Position numbers and translations under genes: made by a program
Assembly: GCA_009839325.1 (NCBI GenBank)
Contig: VXPW01000040.1
Location: forward strand, 1 to 43,951
Source of the DNA: Rhodospirillales bacterium
Lineage (GTDB): Bacteria > Pseudomonadota > Alphaproteobacteria > TMED109
DNA: 43,951 nucleotides
Direction: 5' to 3'
Part shown: positions 6,347 through 16,926 of the stretch, piece after piece
Layout: each line of letters opens with the position of its first letter
Numbering within the stretch: position 1 is the stretch's first letter
The notes under the pieces: model-generated
Told to the model about the DNA's origin: nothing
What the model saw: the letters and a program-made list of their open reading frames with translations, nothing else
The model's database searches: none

Positions 6347-7999
6347 CTAGGCTCCGACCTTCTCTCCGGTCATCACGAAACCTTCATAGCCCTTGGCGAC
6401 GATGTCGTCGCAGGCCTTCTTGTACGTGTGCACACCGCCGACATACGGCATGAAGACCCGCGGCTTCCCGGGGATGTTGGCTCCCATGTACCAGGAATTG
6501 GCCTGCGGATAGAGCGTGGCGTCCGCCACTTCACGGACATGGTTGACCCAGTCCTCCTGGGCCTTCGCCGTCGGCACGATCCGGTTCTGGCCGTCACGCC
6601 GCATCCGCTCGAGGCAGTCCGCGATCCAGTCGACGTGCATCTCTATCGACAGGATCATCTGGCTCTTGACGCCGGGGCTCTGCGGACCCGTCACCATGAA
6701 CAGGTTGGGCAGCCCCGCCACCATCAAGCCGAGGTAGGTGCGCGGCCCTCCGGTCCATTGCTCCTCGAGCGTGACCCCGTCCTTCACCCGGATGTCGATC
6801 GCGAGCATCGCGCCCGTCATGGCGTCGAAGCCGGTGGCAAATACGATCGCATCCAGTTCGAAGTCCGCTTCCGTCGTCCGGATTCCGCTTCGCGTGATCG
6901 TCTCGATCGGGGTCTTCCTGAGGTCCACGAGCGACACGTGCGGTTCGTTGTAGGTCTCGAAATAGTTGGTATCGAGGATCAGGCGTTTCGTGCCGATCGG
7001 GTGATTGTCCGGGCACAGGTGTTCAGCGGTCACCGGGTCCTTCACCGTTCGACGAATCTTCTCGCGCACGAATTCCGCCGCGGTCTCGTTGGCGTCGATG
7101 TCCTGAAGCAGATCGGTGTACGAGAACAGGAAGCTGATGCTGCCGCCCTCCTGCCACTTGGCCTCGTACTGGGCGCGGCGTTCCTCCGAAGCAGCCTCCA
7201 GCGCCTTCTTGGTCGGCGGCGGATAGCCCGCGATCCCGAACGGCGTGTCATACGCAGCCTGGCGGCGTTCGCCATACGCCGCCTTGTGCTCGCGCACGGT
7301 CTCTGGATCGTGCGGGCGGTTGCGGGCCGGCAGAATGAAATTGGCGGTACGCTGGAACACGGTCAGCTGCGCTGCCTGCGCCGCGATATGCGGGATGGAC
7401 TGCACGCCGGAGGAGCCCGTGCCGACGACGCCTACTTTCAGGCCGGTGAAGTCGACACCGTCCTTCGGCCAGAGCCCCGTGTGGTACGACTTGCCCTCGA
7501 ACGCATCGAGGCCCGGATAGGCTGGGCGGCGCGGCGTGGAGAGATTGCCGGCCGCCATGATGCAGACCGGCGCGGTCACCTGCTCCCCGGCCGCCGTCGT
7601 CAGCGTCCACAGCAGCGTGTCCTCGTCGAATTCCGCCGCCGTGATCCGCGTGTTCAGCTGGACATCGCGCATCAGGTCGAATCGCTCGACCACGTGGTGG
7701 ATGTACTTCAGGATCTCAGGCTGGGTTCCGTACCGTTCCGGCCACTCCCATTCCTGCTGCAGGTCCTCGTCGAAGGAGAAGGAGTACTCGAGGCTCTCGA
7801 CGTCGCAGCGGCAACCGGGATACCGGTTCCAGAACCAGGTTCCGCCGACACCGTCCCCCGTCTCGTAGGCGCGCACCCGGAGGCCGAGCTTCCGCAGGCG
7901 GTAGATGGCGTACAGCCCCGCGACCCCGGCCCCGACAATGACCGCGTCGAAGTCGGCGTTCGGATTCGAGAGGAACGGGCTGGCTGCGTCGTCCGGCAT
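6347..7999 (-). CDS. Flavin-containing Baeyer-Villiger-type monooxygenase
   Basis: A 550-aa class B flavoprotein monooxygenase. The FAD-binding GxGxxG is in VIVGAGVAGLYA near the start, and the NADPH site is in VGVVGTGSSGVQ. Between them is FEGKSYHTGLWP, which fits the Baeyer-Villiger fingerprint FxGxxxHTxxWP. It would insert oxygen next to a ketone to form an ester or lactone, using NADPH and O2. The start is one of two adjacent ATGs (8002 or 7999); AGGAGA is best spaced for the second. It lies about 100 bases downstream of a nitronate-monooxygenase-like gene on the same strand and may be co-transcribed with it. The ketone substrate is unknown. Confidence 0.9.
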   Translation of the reverse strand: MPDDAASPFLSNPNADFDAVIVGAGVAGLYAIYRLRKLGLRVRAYETGDGVGGTWFWNRYPGCRCDVESLEYSFSFDEDLQQEWEWPERYGTQPEILKYIHHVVERFDLMRDVQLNTRITAAEFDEDTLLWTLTTAAGEQVTAPVCIMAAGNLSTPRRPAYPGLDAFEGKSYHTGLWPKDGVDFTGLKVGVVGTGSSGVQSIPHIAAQAAQLTVFQRTANFILPARNRPHDPETVREHKAAYGERRQAAYDTPFGIAGYPPPTKKALEAASEERRAQYEAKWQEGGSISFLFSYTDLLQDIDANETAAEFVREKIRRTVKDPVTAEHLCPDNHPIGTKRLILDTNYFETYNEPHVSLVDLRKTPIETITRSGIRTTEADFELDAIVFATGFDAMTGAMLAIDIRVKDGVTLEEQWTGGPRTYLGLMVAGLPNLFMVTGPQSPGVKSQMILSIEMHVDWIADCLERMRRDGQNRIVPTAKAQEDWVNHVREVADATLYPQANSWYMGANIPGKPRVFMPYVGGVHTYKKACDDIVAKGYEGFVMTGEKVGA

Positions 8000-8104
8000 C
8001 ATCCGTCTCCTAGTCGCACCCGAACAGTCCGATCCACTTGCGGGACACGTCGGCAATTTCGGCCCGAGACACTATACGGGCGATTCCGGCGGCCGCGTGC
8101 CTCC

Positions 8105-9502
8105 CTAGTCCCCCGTCTGCAGACGGGTGACCAGCTGGCGGACGGTCGGAATGAAACCGCCCTCGTAGAACGGGTCCTCGGCGAACCGCCAGGCGTTGTG
8201 GCCCGCGAACATGAGCTGCGTGTCCACGTCCGCGTTGTGGGCAATGTCCTGCAAGGTCTTCTGGATACAGAAGCTCCGCGGATCGGCCTTCCGGCCGGTG
8301 CGGTGATCCTCGTTGTCGGCCCAGTTGGAGAACAGGCACTGCGACAGGCAGCCCATGCACTCGGTCTGGTCCCGGCGAATCGACCGGGCCCGGTCCGGCG
8401 AGACGAACAGCATCGTCTGCGCCGGGGTCCGGAGGCCTTCCGTGTGCCCGGCCGCCAGCCATTCGCGGGCACGGGATGCATCGGCCGGGATCATCCACAC
8501 CCGGCGCTTCCTGGCCCCGACCTCGACCGCCTCGGTCTGGTCACCCTCCGCTTGCAGGGCGTACGGCACCTGCCGGAGGCTTCGCTCATCGAGTTCCTCG
8601 AGGAACTTGTTCCGTACCGCCGATGAATAGAAGCCCGTCGGGCTGTGGCGGTGCAGACTGACATCCCCGTGCCTGAGCGTGAGCAGGCGCTTCTTCCACT
8701 GGGGCGAAATCGGGCTCTCGGTGGTCAGCAGCGGGCGCGTGCCGAACTGGAACGCGACGGGCCCCAACTCGGGGTTGTCGATCCAGTCCGCCCAGTCGCG
8801 GAGATACCACACCCCGCCCGCGATGATGATGGGCGTGTCGGCGAGGCCGACCGCCGACATTTCCCTGCGGAGCGCGGTCACGCGCGGATACGGCGGTTCC
8901 GGCTGTTTCGGATCTTCCGCGTTCGACAGTCCGTTGTGACCGCCGGCCAGCCACGGGTCCTCGTAGACGACGCCGCCCAGCCATTCCGGATTGCGGTGGT
9001 AGGAGCGCCGGAACAGCACACGGAACGCCCGTGCCGAACTCACGATGGGGTAGTAGTACACCCCGAATCGCGCCGCGATTTCACTCAGCTTGTACGGCAT
9101 GCCGGCGCCGCATGTGACCCCGTGGATCAACCCCTTTGCCCGCGCCAGAATGCCCTCGAGCACCCGGCGGGCCCCGCCCATTTCCCACAGGATGTTGACG
9201 TGCAGCCGGCCTTCGCCCCGACGCTCCTCATGGGCGATCTGCGCCTGGGTGACGCCGCCGGCGATCGAGTACCGGACCAGCTCCTCGTGCCGTTCGACGC
9301 GTGTCCTGCCAGAGTAGATCTGGGGGATCACGCGTCCCTTGGCGTCCAGCGAGTCCGCGTTCACGCCCGAGAAGGTGCCGACGCCGCCGGCGAACGCCCA
9401 CGCCCCTGCGCTTCGGCCGTTGGTCACCGAGATTCCCTTCCCGCCCTCGATGAGGGGCAGGATCTCCCGGCCAGCCATGCGGATCGCATTCAGGGGCTTC
9501 AT
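8105..9502 (-). CDS. Nitronate monooxygenase-like FMN oxidoreductase with Cys-rich C-terminus
   Basis: A 465-aa protein of the 2-nitropropane dioxygenase/nitronate monooxygenase superfamily. Barrel landmarks include GVTCGAGMPYK (central His/Cys strand), TPIIIAGGVW and VAFQFGTRPLL (phosphate-binding loop). It is longer than the usual ~320-360 aa because of a C-terminal extension of about 120 residues carrying CMGCLSQC and a further Cys in SFCIQKTL. Those four Cys could bind metal or an Fe-S cluster; that is inference. The gene begins 31 bases after the pnp stop, so it may receive transcription from that operon, and it precedes the Baeyer-Villiger-type gene. Substrate unknown. Confidence 0.75.
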   Translation of the reverse strand: MKPLNAIRMAGREILPLIEGGKGISVTNGRSAGAWAFAGGVGTFSGVNADSLDAKGRVIPQIYSGRTRVERHEELVRYSIAGGVTQAQIAHEERRGEGRLHVNILWEMGGARRVLEGILARAKGLIHGVTCGAGMPYKLSEIAARFGVYYYPIVSSARAFRVLFRRSYHRNPEWLGGVVYEDPWLAGGHNGLSNAEDPKQPEPPYPRVTALRREMSAVGLADTPIIIAGGVWYLRDWADWIDNPELGPVAFQFGTRPLLTTESPISPQWKKRLLTLRHGDVSLHRHSPTGFYSSAVRNKFLEELDERSLRQVPYALQAEGDQTEAVEVGARKRRVWMIPADASRAREWLAAGHTEGLRTPAQTMLFVSPDRARSIRRDQTECMGCLSQCLFSNWADNEDHRTGRKADPRSFCIQKTLQDIAHNADVDTQLMFAGHNAWRFAEDPFYEGGFIPTVRQLVTRLQTGD

Positions 9503-9533
9503 CCGTGAACCTCTCCGGCGCGCGGCCGCCAGT

Positions 9534-11687
9534 CTACTCCCAAGCCGGAGGGCGCATGCGCCGGGCGGGCTCCGGCGCCGACTTGGCGCGATTGGCCAGG
9601 TCCTCGCCGGACGCCTGGTCCACCGCCTTCATCGACAGGCGGACCCGGCCACGGTCGTCGACTTCGATCACCTTGACCTTGACCTCGTCCCCCTCCTGCA
9701 CGACGTCCTGGACCGAGCGGACGCGGCGCGGAACCAGTTCGCTGATGTGGACAAGGCCGTCGCGCTTGCCGAAGAAGTTCACGAACGCGCCGAAATCCAC
9801 GACCTTCACGACCGTTCCGTCATAGATGCCGCCGATTTCCGGCTCAGCCACGATGCTGTTGATTTCCTTGAGCGCGAGATCGATGGATTCCTGGCTGCTG
9901 GAGGCGATCTGCACCGTGCCATCGTCGTTCACGTCGACCGTGGCGCCCGACGTTGCACAGATCTCGCGAATGATCTTGCCGCCCGGGCCAATGATTTCCC
10001 GGATACGGTCCACCGGGATCTTGATGCCGACGATCTTCGGTGCGTGCGCGCTCATCTCGGAGCGAGCGCTGCTCAGGGCCCCTTCCATCGCGTCGAGGAT
10101 GTGGAAGCGTCCGTCGCGCGCCTGGTTCAGGGCCGTCTGCATGATCTCCTCGGTGATTCCCGTGATCTTGATGTCCATCTGTAGCGACGTGATCCCGTCC
10201 CGGGTCCCGGCCACCTTGAAGTCCATGTCCCCGAGGTGGTCCTCGTCGCCGAGAATGTCCGAAAGGACGGCGAACTGGTCGTCCTCCTTGATGAGCCCCA
10301 TGGCGATTCCTGCCACCGGGCGCGCCACCGGGACGCCCGCGTCCATCATGGCCAGCGACGACCCGCAGACGGTCGCCATCGACGACGATCCGTTCGATTC
10401 CGTGATCTCCGAGATGACCCGGATCGTGTAGGGAAAGGTTTCCGCATCGGGAAGGAGCGGGCGCAGAGCGCGCCAGGCCAGCTTGCCGTGACCGATTTCA
10501 CGGCGACCGGGCCCGAACATCCGGCCGGTTTCACCGACCGAATACGGCGGGAAGTTGTAGTGCAGCATGAAGCGCTCGCGGGCAACCCCGTCCAGCGATT
10601 CAACCACCTGCTCGTCCGGCGTGGTTCCCAGAGTCACGCTGACCAGCGCCTGCGTCTCGCCGCGCGTGAACAGTGCGGACCCGTGCGTGCGCGTAAGCAG
10701 TCCGGCGCGGCACTCGATCGGCCGGACGGTCTGCACGTCGCGCCCGTCGATCCGGGTGCCGGTCTCCAGGATGGCGGACCGGACAATGTCCTTCTCGAGC
10801 TTCTTGAGCGCGTCCCCCACGGCCGTCGCGTCGTGCTCTTCGCCCGCCCGCTCGCCGACGTCGGCGCGCACCGCGGCCACTTGCTCGACCCGCTGCTGCT
10901 TTTCCTGCACCTGGTAGGCCGCGCGAAGGCCGTCGCCGCCAGCCTCGGCGACGAACGCCTGCACCGCGCTGTGATCCTCGGCCTCTTCGGTCGCCCAAGG
11001 CTCCCGGGCAGCGGCAGCAGCCAGGTCGGCGATGGCACTGATGACGGGCTGCATGTGCTCGTGGCCGAACATCACTGCTCCCAGCATGGTCTCCTCGGAC
11101 AGCTCGTTGGCTTCCGATTCCACCATCAGCACGCCATCCCGCGTGCCGGCCACGACCAGATCAAGATGACTGTCGGCAAGCTCCGGAATGCGCGGGTTGA
11201 GGACGTAGGCGCCATCCGCAAAGCCGACCCGCGCCCCTGCGATCGGGCCCATGAACGGCGCGCCCGAGAGCGCCAGGGCGGCGGACGCGCCGACCATTGC
11301 CGGGATGTCGGGATCGTTCTCGAGGTCGGCGCTCAGCACCGTGCAGATGATCTGGAGCTCGTTGCGGAACCCGGCCGGAAACAGGGGGCGAATTGGTCGG
11401 TCGATCAGCCGCGACGTCAGGGTTTCCTTCTCCGAGGGCCGCCCTTCACGCTTGAAGAAGCCGCCGGGGATACGGCCGGCTGCCGACATCTTTTCCTGAT
11501 AGTTGACGGTCAGCGGGAAGAAGTCCGCGCCCTCGCGAACTTCCCTCCGCGCCACGGCGGTGCATAGGACCTGGGTCTCCCCGTACGTGACCAAGACCGC
11601 GCCGTCGGCCTGCCGGGCCATCAGCCCGGTCTCGATGGCAAGGGGACGTCCGCCCCAATCGACTTGCTGGCGTTGGATATTGAACAT
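9534..11687 (-). CDS. pnp: Polyribonucleotide nucleotidyltransferase (PNPase)
   Basis: A 717-aa 3'-5' phosphorolytic exoribonuclease of mRNA decay. Two RNase PH domains are visible (first with [12 protein letters not shown] and [12 protein letters not shown]; second with [13 protein letters not shown] and the [13 protein letters not shown] catalytic block with its conserved Asp residues). These are followed by a KH domain ([15 protein letters not shown], near residue 565) and an S1 domain ([20 protein letters not shown]). Length is normal for the family. It is the last gene of the nusA-to-pnp cluster, 177 bases after rpsO, and is preceded by a long hairpin that could serve for autoregulation as in E. 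coli. Confidence 0.97.
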   Translation of the reverse strand: MFNIQRQQVDWGGRPLAIETGLMARQADGAVLVTYGETQVLCTAVARREVREGADFFPLTVNYQEKMSAAGRIPGGFFKREGRPSEKETLTSRLIDRPIRPLFPAGFRNELQIICTVLSADLENDPDIPAMVGASAALALSGAPFMGPIAGARVGFADGAYVLNPRIPELADSHLDLVVAGTRDGVLMVESEANELSEETMLGAVMFGHEHMQPVISAIADLAAAAAREPWATEEAEDHSAVQAFVAEAGGDGLRAAYQVQEKQQRVEQVAAVRADVGERAGEEHDATAVGDALKKLEKDIVRSAILETGTRIDGRDVQTVRPIECRAGLLTRTHGSALFTRGETQALVSVTLGTTPDEQVVESLDGVARERFMLHYNFPPYSVGETGRMFGPGRREIGHGKLAWRALRPLLPDAETFPYTIRVISEITESNGSSSMATVCGSSLAMMDAGVPVARPVAGIAMGLIKEDDQFAVLSDILGDEDHLGDMDFKVAGTRDGITSLQMDIKITGITEEIMQTALNQARDGRFHILDAMEGALSSARSEMSAHAPKIVGIKIPVDRIREIIGPGGKIIREICATSGATVDVNDDGTVQIASSSQESIDLALKEINSIVAEPEIGGIYDGTVVKVVDFGAFVNFFGKRDGLVHISELVPRRVRSVQDVVQEGDEVKVKVIEVDDRGRVRLSMKAVDQASGEDLANRAKSAPEPARRMRPPAWE

Positions 11688-11721
11688 GGAATTAAACGCT
11701 CCTCTTCATATTTCTGGTCGC

Positions 11722-11788
11722 GACCAGCCGCGTCCGGTTCGCGGGCGTCTCGTCCGCGAGCGGAATCCGGAGTCGCTCGCGGCTGGTC
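11722..11788 (-). promoter_or_regulatory. Long hairpin in the rpsO-pnp intergenic leader
   Basis: GACCAGCCGCG (11722-11732) pairs perfectly with CGCGGCTGGTC (11778-11788). Inside are TCCGG/CCGGA (11733-11737 with 11767-11771) and TCGCGG/CCGCGA (11739-11744 with 11754-11759). In E. coli a double-stranded leader of pnp mRNA is cut by RNase III and then used by PNPase to repress itself. This hairpin has the right position and size for the same role, which is inferred. Confidence 0.6.
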
Positions 11789-11864
11789 CCGGCGCCGGTG
11801 CACAGTCCACCGGCATCCGGACCGCCGCCCGCCGGCTTGGGCCGGCCCGGTCGTTCACGGACAA

Positions 11865-12134
11865 CTACTTCCTAAGATTGAGACGACGAAGGATGTCCTG
11901 GTACTTGGCCTCATTGGATCTCTGAAGGTAATCGAGAAGCCTGCGGCGCGAGTTGACCATTCCAACCAGCCCCCGCCGTGAGTCCGCGTCCTTGTGGTTC
12001 GCCTTGCAGTGCTCGGTGAGATTGTTGATCCGTTCCGTCAGGATCGCGATCTGGACCTCGGGTGAGCCCGTATCGGACCCGTCCCGAGAGTATTCGGAAA
12101 TGAGCGCCGTCTTGCGCTCAGCTGTAATCGACAT
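11865..12134 (-). CDS. rpsO: 30S ribosomal protein S15
   Basis: An 89-aa S15, the usual length. It starts [15 protein letters not shown] and contains the signatures [20 protein letters not shown] and [24 protein letters not shown], which bind the central domain of 16S rRNA. The ATG at 12134 overlaps the truB stop (TGATG), so the two are translationally coupled. It lies between truB and pnp as in most proteobacteria. Confidence 0.97.
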   Translation of the reverse strand: MSITAERKTALISEYSRDGSDTGSPEVQIAILTERINNLTEHCKANHKDADSRRGLVGMVNSRRRLLDYLQRSNEAKYQDILRRLNLRK

Positions 12135-13066
12135 CAGCTGTTCCCTTCGGACCGGTTGCGCATCCCCGGATCGTTCCGGAAGACCCGCCGGGGAGAAAAC
12201 TCCCGGTTGCTCCACTGGCCGACCGCCACTGCCCGGCCGTCGCAAGAGGCGACAACAGCGCCTTCCCTGATGAACTTGCAGGGGACTTGCTCCGGACAGA
12301 CACGACGACCCTGCCGGGCGCGTGCCGCTTCCCTCTCTGTCAGTTCCAGCACCGGGATGCCGGCCAGTGCCGCGTCGAGGGGCAGAAGTTCCGCACCAAC
12401 CCCCCCTTTATCCGCGATTGCAGCAAGTTCTGCAACCGTTACGGCGTCCTCCTCGGCGAACCGGCCGGACCGGGTCCGCCGCAGCATGACCACGTGTCCC
12501 TCGGTGGCGAGGACCTTCGCCAGGTCCCGGGCCAGGCTACGAACATAGGTCCCCTTGCCGCAGGCCATGTGGAAGTCCGCGTGATCCGCATCCGGCATGT
12601 CAACGAGTGCAAGCTCGTGCACCTGTACCCGGCGCGGCGCCGGCTCGACCGCGGTCCCCGCCCGCGCCAACGCGTAGGCGCGCCTGCCCTGGACATGGAC
12701 AGCGGAGTAGGCGGGCGGAATCTGCGTGATCGTGCCCGTAAACGCCGGCAGGGCCCTGCGGATCGCCCCGGACGACGGTCGCGTCGAGCTGCATGCCGTG
12801 ACCTTGCCGCCGGCATCGAGGGTGTCGCGGGCTTCGCCCCAGCGGACCCGGAAGCGATAGGCCTTGGTGCCCTCCATCGCCCACTGCATCGTCTTGGTGG
12901 CCTCCCCGACCGCAATCGGCAGGACACCCGTGGCGAGCGGATCCAGTGTGCCTGCGTGACCCGCCTTCGAGGCGCCGAGCAACCGTTTCACCTGCGCGAC
13001 GGCGCGCGCCGAAGACATCCCGGCGGGCTTGTCCAGAACAAGCCAGCCGGCTGGCTCAGGCGGCAT
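12134..13066 (-). CDS. truB: tRNA pseudouridine(55) synthase
   Basis: TruB makes pseudouridine at position 55 in the T loop of tRNAs. The catalytic Asp is in the [16 protein letters not shown] motif near residue 40. Further landmarks are [13 protein letters not shown] and [14 protein letters not shown]. The start at 13066 ([14 protein letters not shown]) overlaps the rbfA stop by 11 bases and gives a normal 310-aa protein; an ATG at 13102 would add 12 residues (MSTVSSTPRRRL), and neither has a strong ribosome site. The element-borne tRNA-Ile keeps T55, the TruB target. Confidence 0.95.
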   Translation of the reverse strand: MPPEPAGWLVLDKPAGMSSARAVAQVKRLLGASKAGHAGTLDPLATGVLPIAVGEATKTMQWAMEGTKAYRFRVRWGEARDTLDAGGKVTACSSTRPSSGAIRRALPAFTGTITQIPPAYSAVHVQGRRAYALARAGTAVEPAPRRVQVHELALVDMPDADHADFHMACGKGTYVRSLARDLAKVLATEGHVVMLRRTRSGRFAEEDAVTVAELAAIADKGGVGAELLPLDAALAGIPVLELTEREAARARQGRRVCPEQVPCKFIREGAVVASCDGRAVAVGQWSNREFSPRRVFRNDPGMRNRSEGNS

Positions 13067-13439
13067 CAACCGGCGACGGGGCGTCGAGGAGACGGTCGAC
13101 ATCCGCTGCCCGGTCCAGCTGCTGGTCCAGCCGGAAGTGAAGTTTGGGTGCGTACCGGAGACGCGCCTGGCGGGCTACGGCTCCGGCGAGGTACGGCGCC
13201 GCCCGAACAAGGTGCTCCAGCAGTTCGGCCGGCGCATCCGCCCGGTCCGTACCGAACGGGAGAATGAAGACGTCGGCGCGCCGGAGATCCGGACTCATCC
13301 GCACCTCGAGGACCGTGACATTGGCCTCACGAAGCACCGGGTCCCGGAGCGAATCGCCGGCGAGCACGTGGGCCAGCGCTTCCTGAACCGCGCGCCCGAC
13401 CCGGTACTTCCGGGCGCTTTCCCAACGGCCTGCAGCCAC
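13056..13439 (-). CDS. rbfA: Ribosome-binding factor A
   Basis: A 127-aa RbfA, a KH-like factor that helps mature the 30S subunit and 16S rRNA 5' end. The sequence has KYRVGRAVQEALAHVL near the start, the strand VTVLEVRMSPDLRRADVFI, and LRYAPKLHFRLDQQLDRA near the end, all typical. The gene starts 5 bases after infB and overlaps truB. The start at 13439 fits the family. Confidence 0.93.
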   Translation of the reverse strand: MAAGRWESARKYRVGRAVQEALAHVLAGDSLRDPVLREANVTVLEVRMSPDLRRADVFILPFGTDRADAPAELLEHLVRAAPYLAGAVARQARLRYAPKLHFRLDQQLDRAADVDRLLDAPSPVDAA

Positions 13440-13444
13440 GGCGC

Positions 13445-16324
13445 CTAGTCTCCCAGCGTGCGACGTTCCTCACGCGCGACGAAGCACTCGATGACGTCAT
13501 CGGCCCGGATGTCCTCGTAATTCTCGAACGACATCCCGCACTCGGTTCCGGACCGCACCTCGTCGACGTCGTCCTTGAACCGCTTGAGCGTGGCCAGCGT
13601 GCCCGTGTGGATGACGACGTTGTCGCGAAGCAGGCGCACCTTGGCGCCGCGGCGGACGACGCCCTCGGTCACCTCGCAGCCGGCCACGTTGCCGATCTTG
13701 CTGACCTGGAACACCTGCTTGATGCGGGCGTAGCCCAGGAAGTCCTCGCGAATCTCGGGCGCGAGCAGGTCGGAGAGCATGGACCGGACGTCGTCGATCA
13801 GCTCGTGGATGAGTCCGAAGTAACGGATGTCCACGCCCTGTCGACGGGCCAGCTGCCTCGACACCGCATCGGCACGGACGTTGAAGCCGATCACCAACGC
13901 CGGTGTCGCCGCCGCCAGGGTCACATCCGACTCGGTGATGGCGCCGACACCCTGGTAAAGGATCTGGCAGCCGACCTCTTCAGTGGTCAGCGCCGTCAGC
14001 GCCTGCGCGATCGCCTGCAGCGACCCGTGCGCGTCCGCCTTGATGATGACGGCGACCGTCTGGCGCTGGGCGGTTCCCATGCTCAGGAGCATCTCCTCGA
14101 CGTTGGTGCCCTTCGCCAGTGCCGCCACCCGCTTTTGCTTCTCCATGCGCTCGCGGTACTCGCTGACTTCGCGTGCCCGCGCGTCGCTCTTGACCACGAC
14201 GAACTCGTCACCCGCCTCGGGAACCTCGCTCAGGCCGAGCATCTCGACCGGCACCGACGGCGCCGCGCCCGGCACCTTCGCGCCGCGTTCGTCGGTCAGT
14301 GCCCGCACCCGGCCCCACTTGGACCCTGCGACCACGATGTCCCCCACGCGGAGCGAGCCACGCTGCACCAGCAGGGTGGCGACCACGCCGCGGCCCCGGT
14401 CAAGGCGAGCCTCGATGACGACGCCCTCCGCCGACCGCTTGGGGTTGGCCTTGAGGTCCGCCATCTCGGCCTGCAGCAGAATCGCGTTGATCAGGCCGTC
14501 CAGGTTGGTCTGCTTGGTCGCCGACACCTCGACCGGAATCACGTCACCGCCATGGTCCTCGGTGATGATCTCGTGCTGCAGCAGCTGACTCTTCACCCGC
14601 TCGGGATCCGCCCCCGGCGTATCGATCTTGTTGATTGCGAGCACGATCTGCTTGTTGGCGGCCCGGGCGTGCTGCGCGGCCTCGATCGTCTGGGCCATGA
14701 CCCCGTCGTCAGCGGCCACCACCAGCACCACGATGTCCGTGACGTCCGCCCCGCGGGCCCGCATCGCGGTGAACGCCGCGTGCCCGGGCGTGTCGATGAA
14801 CGTGATCTTCTGGCCACTCTCGGTGGTGACCTGATACGCCCCCACGTGCTGCGTGATGCCGCCGGCCTCCTTGGCCGCCACGTCCGTCGACCGGAGCGCA
14901 TCGAGGATCGACGTCTTGCCGTGATCGACGTGTCCCATCACGGTCACGACCGGACTGCGCTGGACCAGGTCCTCGGGGCTGTCGTCAGCCGCCTTGAGAC
15001 CGATCTCGACGTCCGCGGCCGACACCCGCTTCACTCGGTGGCCGAGTTCCTCGACCACGAGTTCCGCGGTGTCCGCGTCGATGGTCTGGGTCACGGTCGC
15101 CATGACGCCGAGGCCCATCAGGGTCTTGACCACCTCGGCGCTCCGCACGGCCATCCGGTTGGCCAGTTCCTGCACCGTGATCGCCTCCGGGACGACGACC
15201 TCGCGCACGACCTTCTGGGCGGTACTGCCCTGCGCCCGTCGCTGCGCCTGCCGCTCGCGCTCACGCGCACGGCGGACCGAGGCCAGCGAGCGCTGGCGCT
15301 CGGTGTCGTCCAGCGCCTGCTGGACCGTGATCTTTCCCGAACGCCGGCGTTCGGTCTGGTCCGCCCGGTTCGCCTGCTTGCGGGCCTCCCGGCGCGGCCG
15401 GTTGCGGGGCTTGCGCGATCGCTCGGTCGTCTCCGGTGGTCTGGGTACCGTCGGCCGCGGGGATCCCGTCCGCGGGGCGGCGGGGCGAGAACCCTGGGGA
15501 CGCTGCCCGGACGGACGAGGGCCTGCGGACCGAGGCCCGGCCGGCCGGGAATCGGGATGTCCCGGACCTCCGGTTCGGGCCTCGCTCGAGCGCGGGCCAC
15601 CGGGCCGTGGGCCGGACGGACCGGCCCCCGGAGCCCTCGGGCCGGTCGATCGGTCGCGGTGCGGCCGCGGCCCGCGCATCGCGGGGGGCGGCGCGTCCGG
15701 GGCGTCGTCGCTGCGGCTCGCAGTCCGGGGCGCCCTGGCGACCACACGGACGTCCGGTCCGAGCGAACGGGAGGGATCTTCGGTGACGCCCGGGTCGCCC
15801 TCTTCCATCGGCGGCGGCCCGGAGTCCAGCAGATCCGGAGTCGGTGCCGGCCGTTCGAGCGGGCGGCGACGCGCCTCGGGCGGCGCTTCGAGCTCGTGCT
15901 CGGGGGGTGGCACGATCGTCACCTGCTCGGTCATCTCGGGGAGTGGCTCGGCGAGCCGTCGGGCCCGTTCCTCAAGGGCCCGGAGCCGGGCTCGGCGCTC
16001 GCCTTCCGACAGGCCGCTGGGAGCGCTCTTGCGCTGAGGGGCCGGAGGCGGCGGCGATACGGCGTCAGTCCGACCGGCCGATGGCGTGATGGTCGGCCGC
16101 GGGGTCAGCGTGGACGACGTCGCCTTTGCCTTGTCCTCCTCCATGCGCCCGCCGGCGCCCTTCTTGAAGACCCGCTTCTTGCGACGCTCGACCTCGACCG
16201 GCTTGCTCCGACCGCGTGAAAAGTTCTGGCGCACCGTGCCCCCGCTCACCGTGCGGCTGAGCTGGAGGCTCTCGGGACTTCCGCCTTTGGCGTCGGGATC
16301 AAGGCCAAGGGGTTTATCGGTCAT
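13445..16324 (-). CDS. infB: Translation initiation factor IF-2
   Basis: A 959-aa IF-2, the GTPase that places initiator tRNA on the 30S subunit. The G domain begins with [11 protein letters not shown] near residue 465, followed by [15 protein letters not shown] and NKID. C-terminal domains II-IV follow, including the fMet-tRNA-binding end. The first ~300 residues are low complexity, rich in Pro, Gly, Arg and Ser with repeated GPR/GPRPG-type units, followed by a basic stretch (RRKSGK-like) and the conserved IF-2 N domain ([19 protein letters not shown]). The ATG at 16324 overlaps the ylxR stop by 4 bases. Confidence 0.97.
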   Translation of the reverse strand: MTDKPLGLDPDAKGGSPESLQLSRTVSGGTVRQNFSRGRSKPVEVERRKKRVFKKGAGGRMEEDKAKATSSTLTPRPTITPSAGRTDAVSPPPPAPQRKSAPSGLSEGERRARLRALEERARRLAEPLPEMTEQVTIVPPPEHELEAPPEARRRPLERPAPTPDLLDSGPPPMEEGDPGVTEDPSRSLGPDVRVVARAPRTASRSDDAPDAPPPAMRGPRPHRDRSTGPRAPGAGPSGPRPGGPRSSEARTGGPGHPDSRPAGPRSAGPRPSGQRPQGSRPAAPRTGSPRPTVPRPPETTERSRKPRNRPRREARKQANRADQTERRRSGKITVQQALDDTERQRSLASVRRARERERQAQRRAQGSTAQKVVREVVVPEAITVQELANRMAVRSAEVVKTLMGLGVMATVTQTIDADTAELVVEELGHRVKRVSAADVEIGLKAADDSPEDLVQRSPVVTVMGHVDHGKTSILDALRSTDVAAKEAGGITQHVGAYQVTTESGQKITFIDTPGHAAFTAMRARGADVTDIVVLVVAADDGVMAQTIEAAQHARAANKQIVLAINKIDTPGADPERVKSQLLQHEIITEDHGGDVIPVEVSATKQTNLDGLINAILLQAEMADLKANPKRSAEGVVIEARLDRGRGVVATLLVQRGSLRVGDIVVAGSKWGRVRALTDERGAKVPGAAPSVPVEMLGLSEVPEAGDEFVVVKSDARAREVSEYRERMEKQKRVAALAKGTNVEEMLLSMGTAQRQTVAVIIKADAHGSLQAIAQALTALTTEEVGCQILYQGVGAITESDVTLAAATPALVIGFNVRADAVSRQLARRQGVDIRYFGLIHELIDDVRSMLSDLLAPEIREDFLGYARIKQVFQVSKIGNVAGCEVTEGVVRRGAKVRLLRDNVVIHTGTLATLKRFKDDVDEVRSGTECGMSFENYEDIRADDVIECFVAREERRTLGD

Positions 16325-16926
16325 GCCTGATTTCCGTGTTCGGCCGGACGCAGGCCGGCCAGGCGTTGCAAATCGCGCTTGATTCGGTCACAGAGTGATC
16401 CGGCCCTAACCGCGACGTAGGCGGCGCTGTCAACGCCGAAAGGGGTTCCGAGCTTGGCCTTCGACGGGCCCGTGCCGGTGGCGACGCTGCCCGCGTCGGC
16501 CGCGCGCAACATCCGTCGCGACTCCGTTCCGGCGTCATCCGCCACGATCAGCAGTCCGACGTCACCCGCGTTTACGGCCTCGAGGCACCGGTCCCGCCCA
16601 TACACCGCGTGACCTGCCCGGCGAGCGAGTCCCACCAGGTCAATCACCCGCCTGGCGACCAGCTCCTCCACTTGCCCGGCAAGGTCCGGAGGCACATCGA
16701 CCCGGCGCTGGAAGGCCCGGGAAAACAGGTTGCGTCGAACCGCCTCGTCGATCCGGTTCCGCCGGGCTCCGACCCATGCCCCCCGGCCGGGCAGGCGTTC
16801 CGCGAGATCCGGCACGACGTCCGCGCCATGTGCGACAAACCGCACGAGGCCGGCTCGCGCTTCCACCGTCCTCGCCACGATGCAGCGGCGGGCGCCGGCG
16901 TCTTCGGTGGTCCGCGCGGTCATCAT
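16321..16926 (-). CDS. ylxR: YlxR-family RNA-binding protein (DUF448) fused to an L7Ae-like domain
   Basis: A 201-aa protein between nusA and infB. The N-terminal YlxR domain shows RRCIVARTVEARAGLVRFV and the motif LPGRGAWVGARRN. The C-terminal part (LARRAGHAVYGRDRCLEAV ... LLIVADDAG) is the L7Ae/ribosomal L7-like domain often joined to YlxR in alphaproteobacteria. It probably binds RNA or nucleoid; YlxR has been linked to regulation in Bacillus. The ATG at 16926 overlaps the nusA stop (ATGATGA). Confidence 0.88.
   Translation of the reverse strand: MMTARTTEDAGARRCIVARTVEARAGLVRFVAHGADVVPDLAERLPGRGAWVGARRNRIDEAVRRNLFSRAFQRRVDVPPDLAGQVEELVARRVIDLVGLARRAGHAVYGRDRCLEAVNAGDVGLLIVADDAGTESRRMLRAADAGSVATGTGPSKAKLGTPFGVDSAAYVAVRAGSLCDRIKRDLQRLAGLRPAEHGNQA

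Noticed and set aside
6428-8626. Open frame of about 730 codons opposite the Baeyer-Villiger-type gene
   Set aside because: Shadow frame of a well-supported gene; translation shows no domain.
10236-11567. Open frame of about 440 codons opposite pnp
   Set aside because: Shadow frame of pnp with low-information Arg/His/Asp-rich translation.
13607-16219. Long open frame on the plus strand opposite infB (about 870 codons)
   Set aside because: It mirrors infB exactly, has a His/Arg/Asp-rich shadow composition and no ribosome site; it is an antisense artefact of high GC content.
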